Assembly (NCBI GenBank): GCA_905221105.1
Contig: CAJNBW010000001.1
Coordinates: 1 to 64,000, forward strand
Reading direction: 5' to 3'
From: a bacterium
Lineage (GTDB): Bacteria; Bacillota; Bacilli; Lactobacillales; Streptococcaceae
Length of the DNA stretch: 64,000 nucleotides
The notes under the pieces are model-generated. The model was not told where the DNA came from. It saw only the letters and a list, made by a program, of their open reading frames with translations, and made no database searches. Position numbers and translations under genes: made by a program. Positions 10,238 to 20,270 of the stretch are shown here, in pieces (position 1 is the first letter of the stretch; each line of letters starts with the position of its first letter).

Positions 10238-11509
10238 CTAGATTAAGCCTTCTAAGAGACCTTTCATAAAGTTTTCTGAGTTAAACTCTCCAATATCATC
10301 GATTTTTTCACCAAAACCAATCAATTTTACAGGTATATTGAGTTCTTCACGGATAGCTAGAACAACACCACCTCGAGCAGTTCCGTCAATCTTAGTCAAG
10401 ACAATTCCTGTCAAAGGAGTAATTTTTGAAAATTCTTTGGCCTGTACAAGAGCATTTTGACCTGTTGATGCATCAAGTGCTAAGAAGGTTTCATGCGGTG
10501 CTTCTGGCACAACACGTTTGATGATGCGACCAATCTTTTCCAACTCAGCCATAAGATTATCCTTATTTTGCAGACGACCAGCGGTATCAATCATAAGAAT
10601 ATCAATACCTTCAGCTACAGCACGTTCCATGCCATCAAAGACCACACTAGCTGGGTCAGCTTTTTCAGGTCCAGTCACAACTGGAACATCAACACGACGG
10701 CCCCATTCAGCAAGCTGGGCGACTGCGCCTGCTCGGAAGGTATCTGCCGCAACCAGCATGACCTTCTTACCAGCTTGTTTATAGCGGTGGGCTAGTTTCC
10801 CGATAGAAGTTGTCTTCCCAACACCATTGACCCCAACAAATAGCATGACTGTCAAGCCATCTTGGAAGTGAATGCTTTCATCGTAGTTGCCATCCTTTTC
10901 ATAAAGCTCAACCAATTTCTCAATGATGACACGGCGAAGAACGTCAGGTTTCTTAGCGTTTTCAAGCTTGGCTTCGTAGCGTAACTCCTCTGTTAAGTTG
11001 GAAGCAACTTGGACACCAACGTCACTCATGATGAGCAGTTCTTCTAGTTCCTCGAAAAATTCTTCATCAACAGAACGGAAGTTGGCAAAGAAGGCGTTCA
11101 AGCGGGCACCAAATCCCGTACGAGTTTTCTTAAGACTGCGGTCATATTTTTCCTGAACAGTTTCTTCTACTTGAATGGTTTCTGGTTCAAGCACTTCGGA
11201 ACTATTTTCTTCTACAGTTTCTAGGAGCTCCGGATTCTCTTCCTCTGGGAATTCTTCGATTTCTTCTTGAGGAACTTCTACAACTGATTCTGACTCTATA
11301 TTTTCTTCAACTGTGTCTTGGATTTCCTCTTCTTCAAGCACAGCTTGTTCAACAATTTCAACTTCTGCTACTTCTTGAGGAATTTCCTCAGCTTCTGTAA
11401 GAGAAGACTCTCCCTCTTCAGACAAATCAAGATTTTCCAGAGCTTCTTTTACAACTTCTTCGATTTTAGGTTCTTCTTTTTTTCCGAATAGACGGTCAAA
11501 CAATCCCAT
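10238..11509 (-). CDS. ftsY: Signal recognition particle receptor FtsY
   Basis: FtsY is the membrane-associated GTPase that docks SRP-ribosome complexes at the Sec translocon. The 423-residue protein has a very acidic N-terminal A domain (about 10-125, Glu/Val-rich), typical of FtsY, followed by the NG GTPase domain. GVNGVGKTTSIGKLAH (P-loop) is near 228, DTAGR near 306 and TKIDGTARGG near 371. It is the last gene of the rnc-smc-HAD-HAD-ftsY operon and begins 3 bases after the preceding HAD stop. Its partner ffh is also in this window (48437-50008). Confidence 0.96.
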   Translation of the reverse strand: MGLFDRLFGKKEEPKIEEVVKEALENLDLSEEGESSLTEAEEIPQEVAEVEIVEQAVLEEEEIQDTVEENIESESVVEVPQEEIEEFPEEENPELLETVEENSSEVLEPETIQVEETVQEKYDRSLKKTRTGFGARLNAFFANFRSVDEEFFEELEELLIMSDVGVQVASNLTEELRYEAKLENAKKPDVLRRVIIEKLVELYEKDGNYDESIHFQDGLTVMLFVGVNGVGKTTSIGKLAHRYKQAGKKVMLVAADTFRAGAVAQLAEWGRRVDVPVVTGPEKADPASVVFDGMERAVAEGIDILMIDTAGRLQNKDNLMAELEKIGRIIKRVVPEAPHETFLALDASTGQNALVQAKEFSKITPLTGIVLTKIDGTARGGVVLAIREELNIPVKLIGFGEKIDDIGEFNSENFMKGLLEGLI

Positions 11510-11512
11510 ATC

Positions 11513-12331
11513 TTAGTTCTCCTTTAGCACATATTCTTCGATAGCCCAGGCGACAGCTTCTTCATCATTGGTCATTGGAGTTACCACATCTGCAACCGCC
11601 TTGACTTCAGGAACAGCGTTTTGCATAGCAACACCGAGCCCTGCCCACTCAATCATAGACAAATCATTGGCTTCATCACCACAGGCCATCACTTGGCTTT
11701 GGTCAATTCCCAGATGGCTGATTAGTTTGGCCAAACCTGTTGCTTTGTGAACATTCTTTGGTGACCACTCTAGCAACATTTCACGTGATTTAAAGATTTC
11801 ATATTGGTCAAATAATTCAGGAGAAATCTTCTGAATGGCTGCATCCAAGGGTTCTTGAGCAAAGGCAGTCACGCATTTGTTGTAGGTCATTTGACTAGAC
11901 AAGTCTTCAAAGTCAACTGGTACAAAAGTCAAAGCTGGATTGAATTTGGCATAAAGACTTTCTTGGTCCGATTGGATTTGATAAACAGTTCCTTCTGAGA
12001 TAGCGTCAAGAGGCAGTGATAATTTCTCTGTTTCTTCATACAAGCGTGCTACATCATCATATGAAAAGACTGTCTTATCAAGGATTTCACCTGTATTTTT
12101 CTGAACCAAACCACCATTAAAAGTAATAGTATACTCATCTTCGTGGCCGTCAGTCCCTAGCTCATGGAGGAAGAAATCCATAGCTTTTAAAGGACGGCCC
12201 GTTGTCAATACGATCTTGATACCACGATCACGCGCTGCTTTCAAGGTTGCCTTGGTACGATCCGTCAGCCTTTTATCAGTAGTCAGCAAGGTCCCGTCCA
12301 AGTCTAATGCAATCAATTTTATATCTGCCAT
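11513..12331 (-). CDS. Cof-type HAD phosphatase
   Basis: The 272-residue protein begins IKLIALDLDGTLLTTDK, the HAD motif I with the nucleophilic Asp (DLDGT). It has the TTGRP motif II near 41 and a C-terminal CGDEANDLSMIEWAG motif IV near 217, as in Cof/YidA-like class IIB phosphatases with a C2-type cap. Such enzymes dephosphorylate sugar phosphates or flavin precursors; the substrate cannot be read from sequence. Its ATG overlaps the stop of the preceding HAD gene (TAATG), and ftsY follows after 3 bases. Confidence 0.9.
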   Translation of the reverse strand: MADIKLIALDLDGTLLTTDKRLTDRTKATLKAARDRGIKIVLTTGRPLKAMDFFLHELGTDGHEDEYTITFNGGLVQKNTGEILDKTVFSYDDVARLYEETEKLSLPLDAISEGTVYQIQSDQESLYAKFNPALTFVPVDFEDLSSQMTYNKCVTAFAQEPLDAAIQKISPELFDQYEIFKSREMLLEWSPKNVHKATGLAKLISHLGIDQSQVMACGDEANDLSMIEWAGLGVAMQNAVPEVKAVADVVTPMTNDEEAVAWAIEEYVLKEN

Positions 12332-13125
12332 TATAAGCCCTCCATATAAGCTATAACTGACTGGTCCTTATGGTGACCAATTACAGTCTCTGCTAATTCT
12401 AAAATTTCTGGTCGCGCATTTTCAGGAGCTACAGGATGACCGACAACCTGCATCATGTGCAAGTCATTTAGATTGTCTCCAAAAGCCATAACCTGATCCA
12501 TTGTGATACCAAGTTTTTTAGCTAATTCAACAATGGCCATTCCCTTATCGACATAGTCCAGAACAATATCAATGGATTCAAAGCCAGTTGTCATGGCTTT
12601 AACACCAGGAACATTTTCGTTTACCCAAGCTTCCCCAGCTTCCAGCGTTTCTTCTGTGAAGTTGGTTGTAAATTTGAAAATGTCATCTGTAATATCTTCA
12701 AGACTCGCTACTTTTTGGATATTTTCATTATAGTGCTGACTCTCTTTCAAATAGGTCTCATCAACCGTATCCAGAACATAAGATCCCTTCTTCCCAGTCA
12801 AGAGCAATTTATTGATATCTACATAAGGTGACGTTTTCAGCTTTTCAAAAGTCGTCAAATAAAACTCACGAGACATGGTCGCTTCATACAAGTCCTGACC
12901 TTGATATTCGACCAAACTGCCATTTTCCGCTATGAAAATAATATCCTCACGAACATCTGCAAATAATTTTTCTAGAGACAGAAATCCCCGCCCCGAAGCC
13001 ACCGCAAAGTAAATCCCTTTTTCCTTGTAGGAAGCCAAAAGTGACTTGAGGCGATCCATATCGAAACGCCCTTGTCCATCTAGGAAGGTTCCGTCCATAT
13101 CTGTTGCTACTAGTTTAATTGTCAT
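12331..13125 (-). CDS. Cof-type HAD phosphatase (second copy)
   Basis: The 264-residue protein has HAD motif I TDMDGTFLDGQ near residue 9, SGRG motif II near 43 and motif IV FGDNLNDLHMM near 213. It is only moderately similar to the downstream HAD protein, so this is an old tandem pair and not a recent duplication. It overlaps the smc stop codon (ATGA) and the downstream HAD start. The placement between smc and ftsY is the same as I recall from pneumococcus. The substrate is unknown. Confidence 0.9.
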   Translation of the reverse strand: MTIKLVATDMDGTFLDGQGRFDMDRLKSLLASYKEKGIYFAVASGRGFLSLEKLFADVREDIIFIAENGSLVEYQGQDLYEATMSREFYLTTFEKLKTSPYVDINKLLLTGKKGSYVLDTVDETYLKESQHYNENIQKVASLEDITDDIFKFTTNFTEETLEAGEAWVNENVPGVKAMTTGFESIDIVLDYVDKGMAIVELAKKLGITMDQVMAFGDNLNDLHMMQVVGHPVAPENARPEILELAETVIGHHKDQSVIAYMEGL

Positions 13126-16100
13126 CCTTCAATACTTTCTAAATCTTTTAACTTAACTGAAACAATCTTTGAAACACCTGATTCTTGCATGGTCACTCCA
13201 TAGATGGAATCAGCCGCTGCCATGGTTCCCTTACGGTGGGTTACTACAATAAATTGACTGTCCTTATCAAAGCGGTTGAGATAATCCCCGAAACGTTTAA
13301 CATTGGCTTCGTCTAGCGCAGCCTCTACCTCATCCAAGATAACAAACGGAATAGTCTTAACTCGAATGATAGAGAAAAGCAAAGCAAGAGCCGATAGGGC
13401 TTTTTCACCACCACTCATCAGATTAAGAGACTGGATTTTCTTACCTGGTGGTTGGACAGAAATTTCAACCCCAGCTGTCAGCAAGTCTCCTTCAGTCAAA
13501 ATTAAGTCTGCTTGACCTCCACCAAACATCTGCTTGAAAGTAACTTTAAAGGACTCACGAATAGCCTCAAAGGTTGATTTAAAGCGTTCCTTAACCTCAT
13601 CATTCATTTCTGTAATGGTTTCAAGGAGCAGGTTTTTCGCTGACAAAATATCATCACGTTGGCTATTTAGGAAATCCAGACGGTTGTAGACTTCTTCGTA
13701 CTGTTCAATAGCTTCCAAGTTGACAGGACCCAGTGAGCGAATAGCCTTCTCTAAATCCTTAACCTCTTGCTCTGCCAGATTGAGATTTTCCAACTCATGC
13801 GCCTTTTCTAGAGCTTCAGTATAGCTAATCTGATATTGGTCTGTTAATTGACTTTGTAGATGGCGCAAACGCTCGCTGATCTTTTCTTTCTTGGCTTCAG
13901 CACGTGTTTGCTTGCGAATCCACTCCTCATTCTGCTGGCGAGCCTGATCCAAATGACTATCAATATCATCCAGTTGCCCTTCAATATCATCCAACTCAAA
14001 CTGCTTGCGAATCAAACCTTGTTGGAGATTTGTTTTCTGAGTTTTGGCTTCTTCGGCCTGCTGACTGAGCAAATCCGTATCAACTTTCTCAAGATTATCA
14101 ACCTTTTCTTGAAGAAGGCGCTGGATTTCCTCTTGCTCGATATCTAAATTGTCCAATTCCTTGCCTAAACGCTCAATATCAGCTACTTCATAACGTTTTT
14201 GCCCTTGTAGTTCTGTCTTAAGCAGGCGAGCTTGCGCTACCTCTTCCTGCAAGTTTTGATAGCGTTCTTGGATAGCGTTCTTATTAGACTTAATCTCTTC
14301 AATCTCAGCTTCCAGATTTTTCTTTTCACTGGCGATTGTAGTAAGGCGCTCTTGGCATTTTTCCTTATCTGCTTGCCAATCTCCCTCAGAAAGACGATTT
14401 AATTCCTCTTCTTGGAGTTTCCAAAGAGTTTCCAGTTCCTCAACTTGCTGACTAGTCTGCTGATAAGCGAGGGACAAGCCTTGCTCCTGAATACGAGCCT
14501 GCTCTCCCTGAGATTTGATGGCCTCTAACTTTTCTGTCAATGAAACCATCTCATCTTGCAAGTTCTTCAAACTCGCTTCATCTGTACGCAAGCTTGCTTC
14601 TTCTTCAGCAATTTCTTTTTGTAATTGCTCCAGTTCTGGCTTGATGAAAATGCTATTATTCTGACGATTGGCTCCACCTGCATAGGAACCACCTGTACGC
14701 AGCTCTGTCCCATCCAGTGTCACCATGCGAACCTGATAACGAACCTGGCGAGCTGCTGCACGCGCATGCTCTACTGTATCAAAAATAGCTGTCGTGGCTA
14801 ACAAGTTCTTGAAAATAGCTTCCAGTCTAGTATCAAAAGTAACCAACTCATCTGCCATGCCCAGAAACCCTGGGCTCGCAGCGATAGCATCTTGGTTCTG
14901 ACTAGAAATCGTACGCGCCTTGATAGTGGTCAAAGGAAGGAAGGTCGCACGACCAGCTCTATTTCGTTTGAGAAAATCAATAGCCTTGGTTGCCGCATGT
15001 TCATCTTCCACAATGATATGCTGACTGCTAGCTCCAAGCGCAATCTCTAGGGCAGTTTGATAATGCACATCAAAGGTCAGGTGCTCACTAACTGCTCCAA
15101 TAATCCCACCAAGGCGGTCTTTTTCTTGAAGAACACTCTTAACACCTGCATAAAAGTTACTATGATTTCTCAGGATATTTTCTAAACTTTGGGCTCTAGC
15201 CTGCTTGTTTTTGAGACTATCCAGACGGTCAAAGAGTTGGCTTTGTTGAGCTTGATAGGAAACTTTCTGCTCCTCTTGTTCCTTGGCACAGATTTGGTAG
15301 TCAGCCAATAATTTCTGAACATGTTCCTTGGCAGTTTCAAGTTCTTCTTTTTGCTGACTAGCCTTCTCTTTAGCTGTAGCCAGTTGTTCTTTCAGTTTTT
15401 CTAATTGATCTGCTTGTTTTTGAGAAAGCTGACGACTATTTTCCAACTCATTCTCAATACGGGTCAACTGGTTTGAGACATCCGCTTCTTCTTGTAAAAG
15501 GGCTACAAAGCGTTCACGCAAGAGCTCAATCATCTGATCAGGATCATCTGAAAAAGCTAGTAATTCAGCTTCTAAACGATTGAGTTTTTGATTATTTTGG
15601 ACTAGATTTTCCTCTAATTGTGCCAAGTTAGCTTCTTTTTCAGCCTTTTCCTGACTTAGAGCATTTCTCTTATCCTCCAAAGCAGCCAAACGGGCTTGCG
15701 CTTCCTGTTGATTCAGGGCTACTTGCTCAGATTCCAGTTTCGATAGGGCTAATTTTCTCTCTAAGTCACTAATTAGACTGGTCAAGTCCATCAAACTGCC
15801 TTGGTCTTTTGCCATTTCAGCCTGTAAATCTTGGCGTTGCTTCTTAAGAGTTTGATTTTCTTCTTCTAATTTTTCACGCTTTTGGTAATAACTAGTCAAG
15901 AGTTCTTGAACCTGTGCCAACTCTTCTTCTGTCAACTCTAATTCAGCCTTATTTTCCTTGATTTGAGCAACCAGCACGTCTAAATAAATAGCCTTGCGTT
16001 GACCTTCCAAGTCTAAAAACTTACGGGCATTCTCAGCTTGCTTCTCAAGAGGCTTGATTTGATTATCCAACTCGTAGATAATGTCTTCAAGACGATCCAG

Positions 16101-16661
16101 ATTATCCTGAGTTTGTTGCAATTTGCTCTCAGTCTCTTTTCTACGAGTCTTGTATTTCAAAACTCCAGCAGCTTCTTCAAAAATAGCTCTGCGTTCTTCA
16201 GGCTTGGAGTTGAAAATCTCCTCAACCTTGCCTTGTGAAATGATAGAAAAAGAATCTCGTCCCAAACCTGTATCCAAGAAAAGATCATGAATATCACGCA
16301 AACGGACTTTTTTGCCGTCAATCTTATATTCGCTATCTCCACTACGATATATATGACGTTCGACCCTGATTTCTTGACCAGCATCCTTGATAAATCCGTC
16401 ATGATTATCCAGAGTCACAACTACAGAAGCATAATTGAGCGGTTTGCGACTTTCAGTTCCGGCAAAAATGACATCCGGCATCTTGCCCCCACGGAGACTC
16501 TTAACACTTGACTCTCCCAAAGCCCAACGCAGACTTTCTGTAATATTAGACTTTCCAGATCCATTTGGTCCAACAACTGCCGTCACACCTTGGTCAAATA
16601 CGACCTTGGTCTTATCAGCAAAAGACTTGAATCCCTGAATTTCGATTTCCTTTAAATACAT
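13122..16661 (-). CDS. smc: Chromosome condensation and segregation protein SMC
   Basis: SMC is the ATPase core of condensin and organises and segregates the chromosome with ScpA and ScpB. The 1179-residue protein is full length. Walker [14 protein letters not shown] is near residue 32, and two long heptad-rich coiled coils (about 165-500 and 670-1020) flank a hinge near 500-670. The signature [16 protein letters not shown] is near 1085 and Walker [15 protein letters not shown] near 1110. Its ATG lies inside the end of rnc (10-base overlap) and its stop overlaps the next HAD gene, so translation of the operon is tightly coupled. Confidence 0.97.
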   Translation of the reverse strand: MYLKEIEIQGFKSFADKTKVVFDQGVTAVVGPNGSGKSNITESLRWALGESSVKSLRGGKMPDVIFAGTESRKPLNYASVVVTLDNHDGFIKDAGQEIRVERHIYRSGDSEYKIDGKKVRLRDIHDLFLDTGLGRDSFSIISQGKVEEIFNSKPEERRAIFEEAAGVLKYKTRRKETESKLQQTQDNLDRLEDIIYELDNQIKPLEKQAENARKFLDLEGQRKAIYLDVLVAQIKENKAELELTEEELAQVQELLTSYYQKREKLEEENQTLKKQRQDLQAEMAKDQGSLMDLTSLISDLERKLALSKLESEQVALNQQEAQARLAALEDKRNALSQEKAEKEANLAQLEENLVQNNQKLNRLEAELLAFSDDPDQMIELLRERFVALLQEEADVSNQLTRIENELENSRQLSQKQADQLEKLKEQLATAKEKASQQKEELETAKEHVQKLLADYQICAKEQEEQKVSYQAQQSQLFDRLDSLKNKQARAQSLENILRNHSNFYAGVKSVLQEKDRLGGIIGAVSEHLTFDVHYQTALEIALGASSQHIIVEDEHAATKAIDFLKRNRAGRATFLPLTTIKARTISSQNQDAIAASPGFLGMADELVTFDTRLEAIFKNLLATTAIFDTVEHARAAARQVRYQVRMVTLDGTELRTGGSYAGGANRQNNSIFIKPELEQLQKEIAEEEASLRTDEASLKNLQDEMVSLTEKLEAIKSQGEQARIQEQGLSLAYQQTSQQVEELETLWKLQEEELNRLSEGDWQADKEKCQERLTTIASEKKNLEAEIEEIKSNKNAIQERYQNLQEEVAQARLLKTELQGQKRYEVADIERLGKELDNLDIEQEEIQRLLQEKVDNLEKVDTDLLSQQAEEAKTQKTNLQQGLIRKQFELDDIEGQLDDIDSHLDQARQQNEEWIRKQTRAEAKKEKISERLRHLQSQLTDQYQISYTEALEKAHELENLNLAEQEVKDLEKAIRSLGPVNLEAIEQYEEVYNRLDFLNSQRDDILSAKNLLLETITEMNDEVKERFKSTFEAIRESFKVTFKQMFGGGQADLILTEGDLLTAGVEISVQPPGKKIQSLNLMSGGEKALSALALLFSIIRVKTIPFVILDEVEAALDEANVKRFGDYLNRFDKDSQFIVVTHRKGTMAAADSIYGVTMQESGVSKIVSVKLKDLESIEG

Positions 16662-17350
16662 GAATCGAGCCCTTTCTCAACGGCATTTTTGGCAGCTTCC
16701 TGCTCTGCTAATTTCTTAGAACGACCTTGGCCTTGACCAATGCTCTTACCTTCAACTAGAACTTCTACATCAAAGACCTTATCATGGGCAGGACCCGTTT
16801 CAGAAATCACCTGATAACGGATAGCTACATCCCCATTAACCTGAAGCAACTCTTGGAGATGGGTTTTGTAGTCTGTAATCATCTCAAACTCGCCTGCTTC
16901 AACCTTAGGAATCATGACTTGATAGATAAATTCCTTGACCTTGGTCACATCCTTATCCAAAAGAAGGGCACCAAGAAAGGCTTCAAAGGCATCACCAAGA
17001 ATGGTATCACGATTGCGCCCACCAGACTTTTCTTCACCTTTACCCAGCTTGATAAACTGGTCAAACTGGCAATCACGCGCAAAGCCAGCCAAACTCTCCT
17101 CGCGGACAATCATGGCACGGAGTTTGGACAAATCGCCTTCAGGCTTTTTAGGGTATTTCTTATACAGATATTCTGAAATCAATAACTGTAGAACAGCGTC
17201 TCCTAAAAATTCCAAGCGTTCATTGTGTGAAATTTTTAAGAGGCGGTGCTCATTGGCATAACTCGTATGAGTAAAGGCAGTCTCCAGTAAGTTTTTGTCT
17301 GCAAATTCGATTGCAAAATGGTTCTTTAGTACAGTTTGTAATTCTTTCAT
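16652..17350 (-). CDS. rnc: Ribonuclease III
   Basis: RNase III cuts double-stranded RNA, processing rRNA precursors and regulatory RNA duplexes. The 232-residue protein has the family signature [14 protein letters not shown] near residue 41 and the second acidic cluster [13 protein letters not shown] near 120. A C-terminal double-stranded RNA-binding domain lies at about 155-225 ([19 protein letters not shown]). The ATG follows an AGAGGTTGG ribosome site. It is the first gene of the operon that continues into smc. Confidence 0.96.
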   Translation of the reverse strand: MKELQTVLKNHFAIEFADKNLLETAFTHTSYANEHRLLKISHNERLEFLGDAVLQLLISEYLYKKYPKKPEGDLSKLRAMIVREESLAGFARDCQFDQFIKLGKGEEKSGGRNRDTILGDAFEAFLGALLLDKDVTKVKEFIYQVMIPKVEAGEFEMITDYKTHLQELLQVNGDVAIRYQVISETGPAHDKVFDVEVLVEGKSIGQGQGRSKKLAEQEAAKNAVEKGLDSCI

Positions 17351-17384
17351 ACCAACCTCTTTCTAACTGATAACAGTCCTTTTT

Positions 17385-17390
17385 ATTATA
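17385..17390 (-). promoter_or_regulatory. -10 box of the rnc-smc-ftsY operon
   Basis: A perfect TATAAT on the minus strand lies 34 bases before the rnc ATG. The -35 is weak (GTGACT at 17-base spacing). Confidence 0.5.
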
Positions 17391-17495
17391 TCAAAAAAAG
17401 CCCCCTGAGTCACTTTAAAACGGGACTGGAGAGCATTTGGGAATTCTTTAAAAAGAGATTTACAGTTTTAAGGGCCAATTTAGGTCTGTGTAAAG

Positions 17496-17522
17496 AAAAA
17501 AGCCCTATTTAAAGGCTTTTTT
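17496..17522 (-). terminator. Terminator of tRNA-Arg(CCG)
   Basis: AAAAAAGCC and GGCTTTTTT flank a 9-base loop, directly downstream of the tRNA 3' end on the minus strand. The 100 bases from here to the rnc promoter hold no gene that I can see. Confidence 0.65.
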
Positions 17523-17534
17523 AGGATATTTACA

Positions 17535-17606
17535 TCCACCCTGAGGGAATCGAACCCCCATCTCAAGAACCGGAATCTTACGTGATATCCATTACACTAA
17601 GGGTGG
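17535..17606 (-). tRNA. tRNA-Arg (anticodon CCG)
   Basis: The 72-base minus-strand cloverleaf has acceptor arms CCACCCT / AGGGTGG with discriminator A. The T arm contains GGTTCGATTCC. The anticodon loop TTCCGGT is held by a stem TAAGA/TCTTG, giving CCG, which reads the rare CGG arginine codon. CCA is not encoded. Confidence 0.93.
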
Positions 17607-17672
17607 AAACTTGTTTTATTATAACAGAAATTTGCTCTAATAACAAGTTTTTTTCTGGCCATATAGCCCGTC

Positions 17673-18659
17673 TTAGTGGGAAGCATCCCCATTCCAGATA
17701 GAATTTTTCACGATCACATAATCAACGTGTTTAAGGTCAGCAACCTGACGTCCACCTGCATAAGAAATAGCACTTTGAAGGTCTTGTTCCATCTCAGTTA
17801 AAGTATCTTGCAGATGACCTTTGGCAGGAAGCAAGATGCGTTTGCCTTCCACATTTTTGTAAGCTCCTTTTTGGTATTGTGAAGCTGAACCATAGTATTC
17901 TTTGAACTGTTCACCATCGACTTCAATCGTTTTCCCTGGACTTTCGATGTGTCCTGCAAAGAGGGATCCAATCATGACCATGCTAGCACCGAAACGGATA
18001 GACTTAGCAATGTCGCCGTGAGTACGAATTCCACCATCTGCGATAATCGGTTTACGTGCAGCCTTGGCACACCAACGGAGAGCAGCCAACTGCCAACCAC
18101 CTGTACCAAAACCTGTCTTGACCTTGGTGATACAAACCTTACCAGGACCGATTCCAACCTTAGTAGCATCCGCACCAGCATTTTCAAGTTCACGCACAGC
18201 TTCTGGTGTTCCCACATTTCCAGCAATAACAAAAGTATCTGGCAATTCTTTCTTGATGTGTTGAATCATAGAAATTACGCTATCCGCATGACCATGAGCA
18301 ATGTCAATCGTGATGTATTCCGGAGCATCAGCCTTGAGCTGGCTAACGAAATCATACTCATAGTCTTTAACACCGACAGAGATAGAAGCAATGAGCCCTT
18401 GATCATGCATGCGCTTGATAAAAGGAATGCGTCCTGCTTCATCAAAACGGTGCATAATGTAGAAGTAACCACCTTTAGCTAGTTGCTCTGCTACATTTTC
18501 ATCCAAAATCGTTTGCATATTAGCTGGCACAACAGGTAGTTTAAAGGTGTGATTTCCTAGAGTGACACTTGTATCCGCTTCTGCACGGCTTTTAATGACA
18601 CATTTATTTGGAATCAATTGAATATCTTCGTAATCAAAAATTGGAAATTCATTTAACAT
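17673..18659 (-). CDS. guaC: GMP reductase
   Basis: GMP reductase converts GMP to IMP with NADPH, rebalancing guanine and adenine nucleotides. The 328-residue protein starts [19 protein letters not shown] and keeps the catalytic loop [17 protein letters not shown] (Cys near 175). The phosphate-binding segment [20 protein letters not shown] is near 206. It matches the firmicute GuaC type and lacks the CBS insert found in IMP dehydrogenase. It is a single-gene unit with its own strong promoter. Confidence 0.95.
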   Translation of the reverse strand: MLNEFPIFDYEDIQLIPNKCVIKSRAEADTSVTLGNHTFKLPVVPANMQTILDENVAEQLAKGGYFYIMHRFDEAGRIPFIKRMHDQGLIASISVGVKDYEYDFVSQLKADAPEYITIDIAHGHADSVISMIQHIKKELPDTFVIAGNVGTPEAVRELENAGADATKVGIGPGKVCITKVKTGFGTGGWQLAALRWCAKAARKPIIADGGIRTHGDIAKSIRFGASMVMIGSLFAGHIESPGKTIEVDGEQFKEYYGSASQYQKGAYKNVEGKRILLPAKGHLQDTLTEMEQDLQSAISYAGGRQVADLKHVDYVIVKNSIWNGDASH

Positions 18660-18765
18660 ATCGATGTCTCGTTTCTTTTATAATGACCTACCTATGCTCA
18701 CGCATCACTACGTCTTTTCCGACGTTTCCTTAATTTATTATAAACCAAAGTACAGTTTTTGTCAA
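18660..18765 (-). promoter_or_regulatory. Consensus promoter and structured leader of guaC
   Basis: TTGACA (18760-18765) and TATAAT (18737-18742) are both perfect and 17 bases apart. The roughly 70-base leader carries two small hairpins, ACGTC-GGAAAA-GACGT (18710-18725) and ATGC-GTGA-GCAT with a GNRA-type loop (18694-18705). No canonical ribosome site is seen before the guaC ATG. I recognise no known riboswitch class. Confidence 0.6.
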
Positions 18766-18826
18766 ATAATTTTATAAATTAAAATATATTGTTCGGATTT
18801 TACTTGTATTAAAAACAAAAGAAATA

Positions 18827-18846
18827 GGAGAGATTATTTTCTCCCC
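18827..18846 (-). terminator. Possible terminator of the leu operon
   Basis: GGAGA-type arms around a short A-rich loop are followed on the minus strand by a T-rich tract. It lies just after the YrdC-like gene. Confidence 0.4.
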
Positions 18847-18860
18847 ACTTCTTCTCTATT

Positions 18861-19640
18861 CTAATAATACTCTCCCTGACGGTAGTCCCATGAGTTAAAG
18901 GTATCTGACAGGTGCATCATGATTTTATCAATGTCAAGACCTTTACGGATCACAACTGGTGCTGGTGAAGTTGAACGTGCTCCTCCTTGTTCTGGGATGA
19001 GTTTGCCGTCTTTATCAACCATAGACACCATCACACCTTGCTCGTAGCGAGTTTCAATCGTTTTGTCCGGTTGGATTGATGCCACGTAGTCGTCTGCTTC
19101 AATGACAAGGTCCACTGCTCCTTCGATACGTTCTCCGATACCTTCTACCTTACCACGGTTTCCTTTTCCAGATGGGTTTGCAGATGAGGCATAAACCATT
19201 TTACCTTCTTCCCAAAGTTTAGCAGCCAATTGTTCACCAGCTTTCCCAAATTTAATAACAAAACAGCTAGTACCACGCACGTCAGTCATCAGTTCTTCAC
19301 GGCCATCACCGTAAGCTTTGAGTTTCTCGAAGGCTTCTGGTTTCCAAGGAAGGATACAACCAAGAAGAATGTCTTCATCCCAGTGTTTTTGGTAGAAGGC
19401 TTCAATTTCTGGGTTTAGTTGTGCTAAAGCGCGAAGTTCATCCATGCTACCGCAGAGAACAACACCTGGTTTGTTACGGTTACGTTCTTTGGCTGCGAAC
19501 TTGCGCTCAAGTCCTGCCTTGTCGCTGGTCATGATAATGTAACCAACTTTAGTAGGGCAAACGATACATCCGCCCTCACCTTTTAAAATGTCGTAGCCTT
19601 CTTGTGAAAGTGTTCCGTTCCATTGAATGTGTTTTGTCAT
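18861..19640 (-). CDS. YrdC/Sua5-like domain protein
   Basis: The 259-residue protein resembles the YrdC fold of threonylcarbamoyl-AMP synthase (first step of tRNA t6A). CPTKVGYIIMTSDKAGL near 28 corresponds to the YPTDTVYGL region, KERNRNKPGVVLCGS near 51 to the KxR...KP motif, and SSANPSGKGNRG near 151 to the SxN motif. The match is loose and the protein lacks the C-terminal Sua5 domain, so I take it as a paralogue of unproven function and not the essential enzyme. It lies 27 bases after leuD with an AAGGAAA ribosome site, so it is likely the last gene of the leucine operon. Confidence 0.7.
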   Translation of the reverse strand: MTKHIQWNGTLSQEGYDILKGEGGCIVCPTKVGYIIMTSDKAGLERKFAAKERNRNKPGVVLCGSMDELRALAQLNPEIEAFYQKHWDEDILLGCILPWKPEAFEKLKAYGDGREELMTDVRGTSCFVIKFGKAGEQLAAKLWEEGKMVYASSANPSGKGNRGKVEGIGERIEGAVDLVIEADDYVASIQPDKTIETRYEQGVMVSMVDKDGKLIPEQGGARSTSPAPVVIRKGLDIDKIMMHLSDTFNSWDYRQGEYY

Positions 19641-19667
19641 AGTTCTATATTTCCTTTTCTATTTTTT

Positions 19668-20261
19668 CTAATCCTGCCAGTAGGCTGGTCGTTGTTTTTC
19701 ATAGGCAGCAATCAAGTCTTCATACTGCAAAGTAATACCGATATCATCCAAACCATTTAAGAGCTTGTGTTTCCATTCGCTATCAATTTCGAAAGTGAAT
19801 TCTCCAACTGGTGAGATGATTTTTTGTTGTTCCAAGTCCACAGTTACCTGATCGGTTGGTTTGAGCTGGGCTAGCTTTTCTCTAACCTCTCTGGGCTGAA
19901 CAATAGGCAACATACCATTATTGAGTTCATTATTGTAATGAATGTCCCCAAAAGACCCCGCAATCACGACCTTAAAACCGTAGTCTGCTAGTGCCCAAGC
20001 TGCGTGTTCCCTCGAAGAACCTGCCCCAAAGTTATCCCCTGAGATGAGAATACTGGCTTTGCGGTATTCAGGTCGGTTAAAGACAAAGTCTGGATCCTCA
20101 GTATACTTATCGTCCAAATATCTCCAACCATACATGAGATACTTACCAAAGCCTTTCTTATCAATTAACTTGAGAAACTGCTTGGGTAGGATTTGGTCGG
20201 TGTCGATGTTATCATTCATGAGAGGAACGGTCGTTCCTGTATAAACTGTAAATTTCTCCAT
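19668..20261 (-). CDS. leuD: 3-isopropylmalate dehydratase small subunit
   Basis: LeuD pairs with LeuC to isomerise 2-isopropylmalate to 3-isopropylmalate in leucine synthesis. The 197-residue protein has the swivel-domain features of the aconitase family: [19 protein letters not shown] near 13 and [18 protein letters not shown] near 74. The ATG has an AAGGAGAGG ribosome site and follows leuC after 9 bases. All pathway-specific leucine genes are present in this operon. Confidence 0.96.
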   Translation of the reverse strand: MEKFTVYTGTTVPLMNDNIDTDQILPKQFLKLIDKKGFGKYLMYGWRYLDDKYTEDPDFVFNRPEYRKASILISGDNFGAGSSREHAAWALADYGFKVVIAGSFGDIHYNNELNNGMLPIVQPREVREKLAQLKPTDQVTVDLEQQKIISPVGEFTFEIDSEWKHKLLNGLDDIGITLQYEDLIAAYEKQRPAYWQD

Positions 20262-20270
20262 ATCCTCTCC

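Noticed and set aside
17949..18482. 177-codon plus-strand ORF
   Set aside because: It is antisense to guaC with no start signals; guaC is clearly the real gene.
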